Below, piece after piece: positions 33,801-45,834 of a stretch of 64,000 nucleotides of DNA (positions within the stretch are counted from its first letter, which is position 1; each line of letters opens with the position of its first letter). Both the position numbers and the translations under genes were made by a program. This DNA is from Phlegmacium glaucopus. Its lineage: Eukaryota > Basidiomycota > Agaricomycetes > Agaricales > Cortinariaceae. Below the pieces are notes generated by a model that made no database searches, was not told where the DNA came from, and worked only from the letters and a program-made list of their open reading frames with translations. Where the stretch lies: NCBI GenBank assembly GCA_015039465.1, contig MU130578.1:3961-67960 (forward strand), given 5' to 3'.

Positions 33801-36800
33801 ATGAGCATGGCTTGCAGTCATCTTGGACAGTTGACACGGCTAAGTCAACCTAAGCTATCCCAGTCTGTTCATAGGGAAGAGTGTACCCAATGTTTTGATG
33901 GTCAGGTACGTACTTTACTTCTGATTGGAAATTGACGAATGACATCGATCGCGGCTTCTGTCTTATTTGCAGGACGATCCTTTAGGCGTGGAAGTATGCT
34001 TTAGTTGCTTTAACGGCGGATGTTTGGATTCAGCAAGACATCATGCACGTACCCATGTCTATAAATCGGGCCATACATTCGCCCTGAACATCAAGCGGAA
34101 ACCTAAACCTTCGACAAAGCGGGTATGTGGCCTACAATTCCTTTTTTTTCATCTTTTTTTTTATTCCCATAGGCTGAAGATGAAGAACCACCTGCGAAGA
34201 TGAAAAAACTTGCCATTACCGAAGAACGCGAAGAAGACAAGTACGATCATTTCACCTTGGTAAAATGTTGGACATGCGATCCACAAAACGGAGCAGAAGT
34301 GCCAGAAGCGTCGAAGGATCCCAAGGTGCGTGCCGTTGTTATACCTTCGGATCGTCATCGATAACAGAAAGGTCCACTCCATAGATCAAATCCCTCATAG
34401 AAGGTGTAATGCAATCCATGTCGTCCGCACGCCAGTCGGAAGTCAAGGCATGGGAGGAAGAGATAAATCCATGTGAACATACTCTCACCCTAGAGCAGTT
34501 CGTATCAGGTCCTATACAAGCCTCTGGTCTGTCCTTTTCTTTCCCTTTAACCCCACTTCCCTCATGTACTTACACACCAAATAGGGCTGGCGCATTGTAG
34601 TTCTTGCGACCTCAAAGAAAACTTGTGGCTTTGTCTTACTTGCGGTTCACTGGGATGTGGTAGACAGCAATTTGGTGGTGTGGGCGGGAATGGACATGGG
34701 TTAGCTCATTTCGAGGCTTCGGGCCATGGAATTAGCGTTAAACTTGGCACAATCACTCCTGAAGGAGACGCAGGCTCGTGTCCTTTATCATTTGCTCGAT
34801 TAACCCCTCTCTGACCTAACATATCATTGTAGATATTTATTGTTACATATGCAATGATTCAAAGAGGGACCCAGAATTGTCGGTTCACCTAGCTTCGTTT
34901 GGTATCAATGTCCAGACCCTTTCTAAAACAGAGAAAAACATGACAGAGCTGGTATGTGCTCGCTTTCTCATTCAATATCTGTCGCTGACACAAATGGCAA
35001 AAAAGCAAATCGAACAAAATTTAAAATATGACTTTTCTCTTACTGGTGACGATGGAAAGGCCTTGGAACCCGTTTTTGGACCGGGACTAACAGGGTTGGC
35101 GAATCTCGGGAACAGGCAAGTCGATAGGTTTTTCCTCTAATGAATACGCGACTTATCCCGACTATTCTTCACCGACAGTTGTTACATGGCTTCGGTGCTT
35201 CAGACCATTTTCACTCTTCCAAGCTTCGAAACGCGGTACAATGAGAACGCCAAGAATCATGCTGAGGTTTGCACAGTATCTCTACCAGCTGATTGCGTCG
35301 AATGTCAAATGCACAAAGTTGCCGATGGGCTGTTAAGTGGGCGGTACTCGCATCCAGCACAATTTTCTTCGGGGACGCCAATAGCAATAGATCCTTTGCA
35401 ACATCCGTCTCCAACCCCTGTGTTCCAACAGGGAATTAAGCCGACTGGATTCAAAGCGTTGATTGGAAAAGGCCATGAAGAGTTCTCCACAATGAAACAA
35501 CAAGATTCGGAGGAGTTTTTCACTCATCTGATCACGGTCTTGAGGAGGGATATGCAAAAATATAAGGATCGCTCAGATCAAGGTACGTAGTTCTTCCGCC
35601 TTCCTTACCAATTGCCTCTTACCACCACCATCTTCATTCATGTCCAGATCCCACAGCAGTCTTTTCTTATGCGATAGAACAACGACTTCAATGCGGACAT
35701 TGTAAGAAAGTGAGGTATAGAGTGGATAACGCGGATGTCGCCAGCGTACCTGTGCCAGCCAAGGAAAAGGGTAAAGATGAGGATGGAAAGTCAATCTACC
35801 AGGACGTTCAGTTAACTGATTGTTTGGATTCTCTCCTGGGCATGGAAGCATTGGAATATGCATGTCCATCGTGTTCTAAGAATGTCCAAGCACTCAAGTA
35901 CGTTGCGATTTCCTGTGTGGACATACTTTCCTGATATTTACGTGATGGGTTTCATCAGGCAAACTAAGTTCGCATCTCTGCCACAAATTCTAGTCGTCCA
36001 CGCGAAGAAATTCCAACTCGTTAATTGGGTTCCAGCAAAACTGGGTGCGTACGCGTTGCAACTTGCTTTTATTACCTGCTTTATTTACTTTTAATCTTTG
36101 AAAGAAATTCCTGTTATCCTACCACCCGACGACGAACTTGACTTCACAGAGAAACATCTCGGTCAAGGATTACAAGCCAGCGAAACCGAGTTACCCAACG
36201 AAAATGCAGGTAAGACCGATGCTGGCATGGTTCCTTCTCGAGAGCTTATAGCTCCCCTTAGCAAGCTCATCCCTTCCTCAATTTAATGAAGCTGCTATGG
36301 CTCAACTTGAAGCAATGGGATTCCCGGCTATTCGTTGTCAAAAAGCATTGCTAGCAACAGGCAATAATGATCCTGAAGCAGCGATGGAATGGTTGTTCGG
36401 ACATATGGATGATCCTGGTAATGTTTCCAACCTCCGTCATCTGCGATTTTGTTGACTGGTTCGTGTATGCAGATATCGATGATCCTATTCAAGTTTCATC
36501 TCCGTCGGGCCCTAACAGCGGACCTGAACCCAACCCAGAACAAATCGCTATGCTTGCCGATATGGGTTTTACGAGTGCTCAGGCTCGGAAAGCCCTCCGC
36601 GAAACTGTACGTGAAATCCTATTTGGGTCTTCCCTCATATCATTATTGTTATGGATGATACTAATCTTGACAAATAGTCTGGGGACGCAGAACGTGCTGT
36701 GGAATGGCTCTTCAACCACCCAGATGATTCCGGCGAAGATGCCGTCGTTGCGACCCCTGAAGGTGAAGGTGCGGTGGCGACACCCGCTAGTATCCCCGGC

Positions 36801-37010
36801 CTTAAGGATGTTCCAGCCAAATACAAGCTCATGGCATTTATTTCGCACAAAGGACCCTCAGTACACTCCGGGCACTATGTTGCTCATATCCGTAAGGGAG
36901 CTCAAGGTGAATGGGTCTTATTCAATGATGAGAAGGTAGTGAAAGCGGATGCGGAGAGCGTAAAGGATTTAAAGCGGTTGGCATACCTCTATTTCTTTGT
37001 GAGGATATAA
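33801..37010 (+). CDS. UBP14: Ubiquitin carboxyl-terminal hydrolase Ubp14/USP5 (isopeptidase T)
   Basis: Fourteen exons give 795 aa: 33801-33905, 33973-34122, 34173-34325, 34385-34508, 34585-34773, 34833-34951, 35006-35115, 35179-35582, 35648-35897, 35959-36044, 36105-36209, 36292-36417, 36473-36606, 36678-37010. An in-frame ATG at 33807 is an alternative start. Domains in order: a variant zinc finger (CFSCFNGGCLDS), the ZnF-UBP (about 178-260; HCSSCDLKENLWLC, GCGR) that binds the free ubiquitin tail, the USP catalytic core with the Cys box GNSCYMASVLQ (Cys about 318) and His box VHSGHYVAH (His about 751), and two UBA domains (MAQLEAMGFPAIR; AMLADMGFTSAQA). It disassembles unanchored polyubiquitin. 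Introns 5 and 7 use GC donors. Length is normal for the family. Confidence 0.95.
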
Positions 37011-37473
37011 ACCAGTCGACTCAAGGCCGTAGGAAGAAGATTACAGTGTCAAACAACATGTATTTTTAGTTGTATTCTTGTTGTTCTCAGAATTGCATAA
37101 TGAATAAGTAGCAAGTGACTGTCCCCCCTTATTCTGCATGGAATCCATCATTTCAAGTAGAATATATTTTGGCTGAGATCCCCCCTCTTTTTGGGGTCTC
37201 CATTGCCACCAATCCTTAATTTCATTGCCAAGTTCTACTTATTTACCTGGCCAGTGAACACCGTCACGCATCAGTTGTGAACATCATGAGCGTCACGCAT
37301 CAGAACGAAATAGTACAGTAAGCTGCTCGGAAAAGCTATGCCACTGCCACCACTGCCAGGTTGGACTGCCCCAACGATGTACAAATGATGGTTCCCGATT
37401 ACTGAACGCCCCGCTCTAGTCCGTCCTTTTGCATATACGCAGTACCCCTTACTTGCTAGATTTAAGTTACGAA

Positions 37474-40390
37474 ATGACTTCATCCAACGGCGGTTCAGTG
37501 GTTAATCAGGCTTTCGAAAAGGCTCTCCAAAATCACTTGGATCAATGGAAATCAGACCCGCGCTCATTCCCTCTGTGCGCGACCCTAGAGGACTTACGTA
37601 GTGAAGTCGAGGAACACGGGAACAACTACCGGAAGACAAGAGTGTCCTCCTACACCTCCAAACTATCAAAATTGATCGATCGGTTTGAAGGATTCTTCAC
37701 CGTGGTCGATACATTTGTTTCCTCGAACCCGACCATTGCTGCGCTCGTTTGGGGTGGGTTCAGGTTTATCATACGGGTACGTGAACTGCCGGAGCATCAG
37801 CCTAGTCATAACTCGACTTCTGATCGTGGCCACTAGATAGTCTCTGAATACTCGAAGTTTTTCGAACGAATTATGAACTCCCTTGAGGCAATCGGCCAAA
37901 AGCTGTATTTCTATCAAAGGTATGCTACTGCGATATACAAGCACTCTGATCGTGTAATGACAGTGTGTATATTTATTCTTCTCGTCGTCGTAATTAATAA
38001 ATCTGAGATCAGACACTTGCCGACGTCTATGGCGATATCCTGACCAGCTTTATGACGATCAAGAAAATTTTCATAAACTCCAAGAATTGCATACGCAGTA
38101 AGTTTATCCTCTGTTTTAGGTTCTAGTACCTGTGTTCATTAATTCGTTGCCCTAGATTCGTATATGATTCCTATTCAGATCTACCGGTTTGGCAGCGTTT
38201 TCGAAGGAGTCATTAAAAGTCTGGATGATCGGCATACTCTACTTAACGCTGAAGTTGAACATGCCGATCGCGAGACTAATTACGCTGATCGGGAAGAACA
38301 CGCCATCGACAAATGGCGAAAGCAAATGGACCACCTCCAAAGCCTCTTGCGGTTTAACGGATCTGAGTGCGGAGAGAAGCACGAACAATCCAAAAACAAG
38401 GCGTTTCCGAGCTCTGGGCCTGGTACTTGGCTTCTTGGGCAATATGAGTATCAGGAATGGCGTGATTCCCAGAGTGTCGAGTCTGGTCGGCTCTTCTGGC
38501 TCCATGGGCTGCGTAAGTCGCAACACACTGGATGTTTTTTCTGCCTGCTGACTGTTAACAGCGGGGTCAGGAAAGACGGTTTTAACGTGAGCGATATCGC
38601 TCAGCATGTGTTGAGTTGCAGTGCTAATTTTTTCCAGGTCCATTGTCATTGAAGACCTCAAGCGAAACAAACGCCCTGGTTCCATATTGGCGATCTTTTA
38701 TTGCGATTATAAATTTGATGAAAAGACTCAAACGGACTACATCCTCCGAAGTCTTCTGGAACAGCTGCTCCACTCCTTCGACGGTTCTTTACAGGCGGCA
38801 CCACCGGTCGTACACGAAGTTCTTGCTGAGTTTTCGACGGCGCGATCAGTAACTGAGATACCATTAACCGATGTCATCATCAGGCTTGCAAACGGTTGTG
38901 AAGATGTAACAGTCGTCATTGATGCACTGGATGAATGTCAGGATAGACGAAAAATCCTCACCCTTCTTCGTCAGCCCCCATCCTCCGTACGTCTCTTTGT
39001 GACAAGCAGGAATGAGGACGACATCAGGCGCAGTTTTCGATCCTATCCCGAACTTTGGGAGCAAGAGGTCAGGCCAGATGACGTTGCAAGTGACATCAGA
39101 AACTACATCGTCAGGACACTCGATGACCACCTGCTTGAATTCCCTAATTTTGCGGATCGCTCTCTAATTCATACAATCATCGATACTCTCGTGGAGAAGG
39201 CAAACGGAATGTAAGCTGACAAACCTACAGTCTCCAATCCTAATCCTGCTGATTTCGCTTTATTATGTAGGTTTCTTTGGGTATATTTTCAAGTCACGAA
39301 TATCCTGGAGTGCGACACCAACGACGACATCCGTGATACACTTCATAACCTGCCGAAGGGACTCGAGGAAACCTTCATACGGTGCCTCAAACAAATAGAC
39401 AGACACTCTTCCAAGGATCGCCTTCGACGTCTCCTTCATTTGGTGGTATGTTATGGGTCCATCGGAATCGACGACCTGGTTAGCTTAATTAATATTGATG
39501 AAATGGACGATCATTGGAGCCGACAGAGGACCATCAACGATGTTTCGGCATTGATTTCCCGCTGCAGTCACCTGATATCCACGATAGATTTTATGGGACA
39601 ACTCAGTTTCACACTCTCACATCTCTCTGTTTATCATTTTCTCTCCTCCGATCCACAATCCTTTGACAGCGCCGTCAGGACGCTCCCCCAGTATCATTTC
39701 TATCCCATCTTTGACGCATACATGGCCATTGCAAACACTTTTGGCCGGAGCCACCATATCGACGGGGCCCCTGAATTGCTGGGAGCCAAGGCTCAATTTA
39801 TCCAGAGTTTTCATTGGCATCCGAATTTTCTGCCACGAGCCGCCGAGCTTCTGACAACTATGTTCAATGCACCACTGATGGAGAACATGCAACCCTCACT
39901 TGTGTTTCCAAATGCAACGCATGTTAAAATCATCAACTCCCGCTTCTTCAGTGCTCTGGACGAGTATTACATTTTGACCTCACAAACCTCTGCAAAGTTC
40001 TCGCGGGGGCCATACTTTTGGACAGACGTCTTTCCTCATCCTCTTATTGAGTTGACGATTGGTGACGAGTGCCGCCTCGTCGACGCAACACTTGGAATTC
40101 ACATTCAACCTGATCATCGGGGCGGAACTCGTCCTGTAGAGGATTTCTTCCCAACTGAACAGACCCATGTTACATTAGAGGACCTCGACTTCATCTGGGC
40201 GAGAACCAACAATTGGACCATTCACCCATCTGTTGGAATCATCCGTAATAAGACCACGATCAGGGCCATGTTCCCAGCACCCACATCCTACAGGATTGAA
40301 GGTGGCAACTTTGACTCCATAACCGGAGGAGATATCTGTATACATCACGGTACACAGATGTCACCAGTAAATCACTGGATAGCACCATAG
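37474..40390 (+). CDS. NACHT-domain STAND NTPase with DUF7708-like N-terminus
   Basis: Seven exons give 859 aa: 37474-37776, 37837-37953, 38013-38097, 38156-38512, 38562-38586, 38638-39210, 39271-40390. Residues about 20-160 (VDTFVSSNPTIAALVWGGFRF) look like DUF7708, a frequent N-terminus of fungal NLR-like proteins. Then come LFWLHGLPGSGKT (Walker A, about 288-293), VTVVIDALDEC (Walker B, about 388-396), VRLFVTSRNEDDIR (sensor) and ANGMFLWVYFQV with a winged-helix region. The C-terminus has no WD40, ankyrin or TPR repeats. Instead it ends in two FxS/GGxF beta-type phrases (KIINSRFFSALDEYYI; RIEGGNFDSITGGDI). Such proteins are thought to act in fungal non-self recognition. The Walker A exon is 25 nt. 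Residues 250-275 are the least certain. Confidence 0.85.
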
Positions 40391-41508
40391 TCCATAAGCA
40401 GAGTAATTTCTAAAGTGAAGAGGAGCGTTTTGACCTACAGACATCTTGGTTCAAAGTATCAATCAGAAATTGGTCGCATCCGGTGCGGGACATCGATCCA
40501 AGGCGCCAGGGCAGCAATGTACATTGATACTTGATGGCTGACGGCTTGCCAAGGCTAATTACATCTTGATAGACCCATTTCGAAAATACAACACTCAGGC
40601 AAGGGGGCACCAAGATTCGAAAAACTACACGGGGTAGATTTTTTTCTCTAAAGTTATTAGGCTTCGCCCACCTCATCAGGTATGTTTTCATCCAAATATG
40701 GTATGTTTTTTCCACACTCTTGGGCTCCGCTCCCTTCTGACCTAGAACTTGAGCCGCCCAAGCCGCAACACTTTGGATCTTTGAGGATGTAGTAAACCAA
40801 TAAATATGTGAACAGTACATGGTCCGGTTTATTTTGAAGTCTTAACTTGCCTTTCACTGGACCATCAGTAGTCAAGAAACTTGGCCCGGCTGACCTAAAT
40901 AACTAATCCATAAATCTGTCCAGGGACTGTATTATTGTGTGCTACTAGTACACCATGGGCAAGTACTTGTATGCAAGTTTTAAAAGTTTGACCCCCAAAA
41001 ATAAAAATTTTCTAAGCCTCCGGCAGCCCACCCCTGGGGTTGATTCCCGGTGCCCCCTTGCGCTCAGGTACAACTGTTCAGCAATTGATCCGACGTCGGG
41101 TTTTGTGGGCCCGGATCTTTATTTTCATTTCCCGAACAACGGTACCTGAGCGCTGTATTCACAAAGTGGGTCTATCGATATTTAAATAGTTATAAGCCCT
41201 TCATTGGGGCCGAGCCTTCAGAGCTTCAGACGTTATCTCTTGTTTACGATCGGGCAGCAACGTACGTTAAGTCCATACTTGATGGCTAACGGCTTGCCAA
41301 GACTACTTAAGCCCATCAGTAGGCCTTCAGGCCTTCAGCTTCAGGCATTATCTCTTGTTCACGACCTCTCCTTTCTGCCCAAGCCCCAAGGAAACGAACC
41401 AATATCAAGAAACAGGACAAGTAATCCCCCTCTCAAGCACAAGACAGCGTGCGAGATTTTTTGCCTTCCCTGTGTCGACGAACGCTTACATGATATTCTG
41501 ACCCCCAG
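40391..41508. other. Intergenic, with short repeats
   Basis: No gene. Related phrases TACTTGATGGCT(G/A)ACGGCTTGCCAAG near 40530 and 41276, and two GCATTATCTCTTGTT-like phrases near 41225 and 41345, indicate small duplications. AT-rich TATTTAAATAG near 41177 may serve the next gene. Confidence 0.4.
41060..41153. repeat. 94-bp hairpin with inverted ends
   Basis: GCGCTCAGGTAC (41060-41071) and GTACCTGAGCGC (41142-41153) are perfect inverted repeats, extended imperfectly by GTTC/GAAC pairs. It could be a miniature element or an RNA/DNA hairpin. Confidence 0.55.
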
Positions 41509-42327
41509 ATGGCTCTGCCTTCCAACTCCATCCTCGCAACGGGCCATCTGACAACTCACGAAGAATTAGAGGCTACCGGGATCAACCTCCAGGATTGGCT
41601 CAACCTAACGGCACATCTCGGGGTCAATGATTCTTGGGCTTCGGGAAACACTGATTGCGCATTCAGCTTCAATGATTGCACGGGAGTGCAGAGATCCCAT
41701 AGGGCCAACGATTGGAACTTTTTTGGCATCGATCTTGCTAAACAGGGACGTGCGACATACACTTATATGTTGGAAGCGCCTAAACTGGTCGAAACCCTAA
41801 CCGATAATACGACTTCTACGACAGACAAGCACGATGTTTGGGACAACAGAATCTCCCCGGTTCCTGTTCAGTTTACCACTTCGTACCAAAAATCCACTGA
41901 GAAAAACATCACCATTACCGCGTCGCAGACGTCCTCCCTCTCCATCTCCACTGGGATGAATATTGAAGGCGTCAGCTTTGATGTCACTGCGAGCTTCGAT
42001 ACGACGAACACCCAGGCAAATTCGAAGACCGATACAGTGACGAGCCAGGACAATGTCAACGCGACCTTGCCTCCCGGAAGCGTCGTCGACGTCGATATTG
42101 TCACTACCATCCATACAAAGTTGATGATATACGAGGTGGTGTTCGCTATCGGCAGCGATAATCCCGAAGGATCGATCGCCAAGGCCACGAAAACACAAGG
42201 TGACTGGGATAAGTTCTTCAGGATAGAGGACATAGCCGGCGACAGAGTCAAGGTAAGCACGCAGTTGACACATGGCTTCGTCTATTCCAATTTCTATCCC
42301 TATAGTCCTTGGCCAGATACAAAGTGA
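41509..42327 (+). CDS. Aerolysin/ETX-MTX2-like putative pore-forming protein
   Basis: A single exon of 272 aa. The N-terminal third (INLQDWLNLTAHLGV, ...FNDCTG) may be a receptor-binding or lid region. The remainder alternates polar Ser/Thr strands (TTSYQKSTEKNITITAS, SLSISTGMNIEGVSFDVT) and a later strand pair (GSVVDVDIVTTIHTKLMIYEV). This is the long-strand, Ser/Thr-rich pattern of the aerolysin/ETX_MTX2 beta-pore-forming fold, in which a central hairpin inserts into membranes. There is no signal peptide, as in several fungal cytosolic pore-forming proteins. Assignment rests on strand pattern only, with no diagnostic catalytic motif, so it remains putative. It lies 1.1 kb downstream of the NACHT gene. 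Confidence 0.5.
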   Translation: MALPSNSILATGHLTTHEELEATGINLQDWLNLTAHLGVNDSWASGNTDCAFSFNDCTGVQRSHRANDWNFFGIDLAKQGRATYTYMLEAPKLVETLTDNTTSTTDKHDVWDNRISPVPVQFTTSYQKSTEKNITITASQTSSLSISTGMNIEGVSFDVTASFDTTNTQANSKTDTVTSQDNVNATLPPGSVVDVDIVTTIHTKLMIYEVVFAIGSDNPEGSIAKATKTQGDWDKFFRIEDIAGDRVKVSTQLTHGFVYSNFYPYSPWPDTK

Positions 42328-42698
42328 ACACAACGGAGACGAAGACGAGGATCGCCATTTCAAATGCTAGTACGGCGCTCGCTACTTCAAATGTTAGAAC
42401 GGCGCTCGTTCAGCAGTATCTTCCCGCAGTTCTCCAACTTCACGTGGGGCCATGAAGAAGTATATGCCCACCGACAGATAACCACCCTGTACAAGTAGTT
42501 CACATGCGCGAGGTTCGGTCCGGTTGCCAGTTGTATTCCCTCGTTCGAACGTTGTTTTTTTGCAATAAACTTAATGCTGATCGACACAGAGCTATGGATC
42601 ACGACTACCCAATCCATTGTGCGGATACCGAAGGCAGGAAAGGGAAATCCTCAGCACTGGCCTCGAGCAATCCGACGAGGAGGCAGGTATTGCTGGTG

Positions 42699-43152
42699 TT
42701 AAATGTTCAAGCCAACTTTGCAAGGCGCTGACTGGCGTTTGGGCGCGGGGGCTGCTGTTAGGGATGCTAACATGAATGCCAATGACCCTCCTTCCATTAA
42801 AGAGGATCTGATGGACGCATGGAAGTCCTTTGCTAACTTGGAAATCGTGACATTAAAAGCGTCAAGAGAAACTTTTGTGCTGTGTGTAGTTTTATTCAGT
42901 CGATTCGTCATCGAGTTAACAGCGGTGCAGGTGTCGGACGTGAGCGGAGTAGAGCGCTTTAAACTCCAGATCAAGTCGCAAGTCGTTACCGGCAGTCAAG
43001 GTGAAAACTTGGTTTGTAGTGACCTTGAGTTCTGTAATCAGATCCGGGACTCTGCTGGAGTAGTCGTCGACAGCAGACTGCGTGGCACCCCCTGACCAGT
43101 CATGACCCATTATTGACGCCGCACTTTCCAACTCACAAATGCTCTCGCGCAA
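42699..43152 (-). pseudogene. Unrecognised coding remnant with a frame break
   Basis: A first frame from 43152 reads SICELESAASIMGHDW...DLITELKVTTNQVFTL. It meets a second frame near 42960 reading NSMTNRLNKTTHSTKVSLDAF...IRSSLMEGGSLAFML that ends at 42699. The helix-like composition continues across the break, so this looks like one gene with a frameshift or a missed intron. I do not recognise the family. Confidence 0.3.
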
Positions 43153-43379
43153 CCCTACTTCTGGCCAGTGGTGCCCGTTGTGATATTAGTTAGTGGCTGA
43201 CGTTTTGTGGTCCTTGGGGCAGGATTTGTTTTTAAGTCCCCATCGAGGAAAACTCCAAACAGCTTAACCATGCTTAATTCTACATAGTAATGACATTGGT
43301 TTATGGAGTACAAATTTCAAAGCAAATCAATTCGAAACTACTACCTGCAGGACGGCTTGTTAACACTCCACAGACATGA

Positions 43380-44058
43380 TCAATCGTACAGAATGCGCCG
43401 GCATTCGAGGATAATCTCATTGACGTACATGAGGCTAAACATGAAAGGGTCGGTGGCAGTATGCTCGAACATGGTGTTGGTTACCAATTTCTGGTCCCAG
43501 AAGACGGAAAACTTCTTGATCGGGAGAAGGATGCCTGTCTCCTCCTTCAACTGAAGCTTGGGTGAGACGAAGATGGAAGCGAAAGAGTGGGTGGAGGCGT
43601 CGTAGTTGTTGACCCCGATGCAGGCCGGATTCTGCCATTCGTTCGTAACGTGGAATGGCTTGCCGGGTTCAGGGCTACCAGTGATGGTGTAATCGCCATT
43701 TACGTCAAAGCGGGCGTGCTGGCCTCCTACAATGTCGGCGACTTTAGTGCCGGGTTAGACTACCACGCCAGGCTACATGATTGTACTTCTTAGTCATGTG
43801 GTATCAGCGAGCGAATAAATGCGTACTCACCTGGAAACGACTCGTTTCATAGACTTGGTACTTGTCCACGTCCTCCCATTTGAGTGACATAACTTGACTG
43901 ACGTTCTTGGCCGGGACCACAGAGAAGACGACATTTCCTTGCTCTTCCACTTCGCCATATTGCACGTCCCTAGCCATGCAGAGATTGAAGTCTCTTTCTC
44001 GGATATTCTTGAAGTCTTCAAGGTTGACGATGATATTTATGGTAAGGGTATCGCCCAT
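43380..44058 (-). pseudogene. ~205-aa family, copy A (broken)
   Basis: Exon 1 (44058-43831) starts MGDTLTINIIVN and carries NLCMARDVQYG and KYQVYETSRFQ. Exon 2 (43772-43380) carries VADIVGGQHARFDVNG, CIGVNNYDAS and LLPIKKFSVFWDQKLVTNTMF. Compared with intact copy B (53640-54310) it has a nonsense TAA at 43757-43755 (CAA in B) and a frameshifted tail replacing DGAWSIVQ. The 5' region matches that of copy C. The TATA position is GATAAAA instead of TATAAAA. It is inverted relative to copies B and C. Confidence 0.75.
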
Positions 44059-45699
44059 ACTGACAATCTAGAAAGAATGAGAGTGAGCCAGTGAGTTCAC
44101 AGTGAAAGACAAGGAGCTAGCATACGATGCTGAAGTTGTGCGGAGTAGAGACGAGGGCGAACTGTTAGGCTTGTTCTGTGGATAGTCCTCAGAACACGGT
44201 AAGGTTTTATCGCTTTTCGGTTATCAGCCTTTCCCATTTTCGTCGCCTCGTCTGTCTGCTCCTCTTTAGCCGACTTGGGCCTAAGTTAGTGCAACTAAGC
44301 CATCTTGCATGTTGGCACAGCTGAGATGAACCCCGCGTTCTGTGACATGAGCTGAATGGAAGTTGATTCTTCTGCCTGTCGAGAAGTCTCATGACCCATC
44401 GAAGTAAATTTTCAGGTCTCTATTCGGTGGAGAAGAAGGTATAGATATTTAATGCGAAATTTACGTGAAGCTTTGGGCTGTTCAGCAATACTTGCTCGGA
44501 GTGTGAAACGGAGTGACGTGTTGTAACGTGTTACAGCCCGATTTAGGTTTCTCCGACTAATATTTTATTTTATTTTATTTTTATTGTCTGTCGGCAATGG
44601 AGGCAAGCACGTGAGGAGATGGTTTTTTATATTATTAACATCGACGAACATAAAGCATAACATTATCTACTTGTACCCTTCACGCTTGCATGAGTATTAG
44701 GTGCCAAAATCCTCGACTTCTCCTACCAAATGTAGACCAACCAACGGTATCATTGGATGCTACAGTTTGATTCCCGTGACGAAGATCGATAGTGATTTTA
44801 CACAATTAATTAATTAAGCCTTCCATTTCTGCGAAGCTTGACAAGAGTCAGGGTGTCAGTATTTCAGTATCGAAAGAAAGTTCTATTGTTCACATTTTTT
44901 TCAAGGAATTTACATGTCCTCCGAGTCGCGATCAACTCCTCGTCCCTCCACATCTCTTTACGGCCACAGGAGAGGACGGTACATTCTATTTAGATCAATA
45001 CTGGCTGCTGGCAAAATTTGGGCGAAATAGCTCGAGAATTTCGTACCCTTCGTCTTACAAATAATCGGACAACCCAACTTGAAGAAACGGATAAAAGCAA
45101 AATAAACTCGCCTTGATCTCTACTCTTTAGTATTTACCGTGCTTTAAGTGCCTCCTCGAGAGTCTGACATCCCGAAAAGCTCTCGAATTTTGACGATCGC
45201 GACCTACTCAGACCTGGAATTCCGCCGAACAACTTGTGTTTGGCCGTCACATACTATAGGAGAACGAAATAACCTCCAAGATATTCACACCGTTTTGATA
45301 AATTTCGCAATGTATTGCATTTTTTCCACCATTTACTAATTCAACTCCACTCAAGTAAAAAAAAAAGAAAACGAAGGTCATTGAGATGGGAGTGAGGATG
45401 AGAAAGAATAATGGTGAATAATAATTGAAGGATCCACGGAATTTTAATAATGTGTCTGTGGTTGCATAAAAAATGATGCAGTGCGTTGTTGATAATATGC
45501 CCAATGCATGAAAAAATGTAAAGCCAAGTAGTATGTGCAGTCGTTGATTGATGATAATGATAATGATAATGCTGGTGTGTGGCTGGAAAGGCGGAAGATA
45601 TTTAGCAAGAGGTTTGATCCAAGCAAACAAAATCAGACGTACGATGGTTGATAAGAGGGCGTAAAGAGTCGTCAAAAATGCAACAAGGAATGGGGCATC
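44059..45699. other. No gene seen
   Basis: Holds the copy A upstream region (to about 44420), similar to 56740-57110. Then AT-rich sequence with ATTTTATTTTATTTT near 44563 and AATTAATTAATTAAG near 44804. An open frame on the minus strand at 45247-45675 is low-complexity and unsupported. Confidence 0.4.
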
Positions 45700-45834
45700 T
45701 CATGCAATGACACAGTAGAAATTGCCGTGATTGGGCGTACTCTCTTCATTCATAGGCACTGATACGGTGTCAGCAGGGTCCTCCTCAGCAGAGATGCCTG
45801 GGAGGAAGTCGGCGATGTAAGTGAACGCATCCAT
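45700..45834 (-). CDS. Mating pheromone precursor (CaaX lipopeptide)
   Basis: A 44-aa frame starts MDAFTYIADFLPG and ends NHGNFYCVIA. Basidiomycete pheromone precursors are 40-60 aa, often begin MDxFT, and end in a CaaX box. Here the box is CVIA, predicted to be farnesylated, trimmed and methylated. Proteolysis near the conserved acidic pair (EE|STPNHGNFYC) would leave a mature peptide of about 10 residues that acts on a STE3-type receptor. TATATAAA (complement of 45958-45965) lies about 124 bp upstream, and the 5' leader is pyrimidine-rich. No intron is needed. Too short for ordinary ORF finding, but the signature is specific. Confidence 0.85.
   Translation of the reverse strand: MDAFTYIADFLPGISAEEDPADTVSVPMNEESTPNHGNFYCVIA

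Noticed and set aside
45247..45675. Hydrophobic minus-strand frame as a possible second receptor
   Set aside because: Low-complexity Ile/Phe runs from AT-rich DNA; no STE3 motifs or splice structure.
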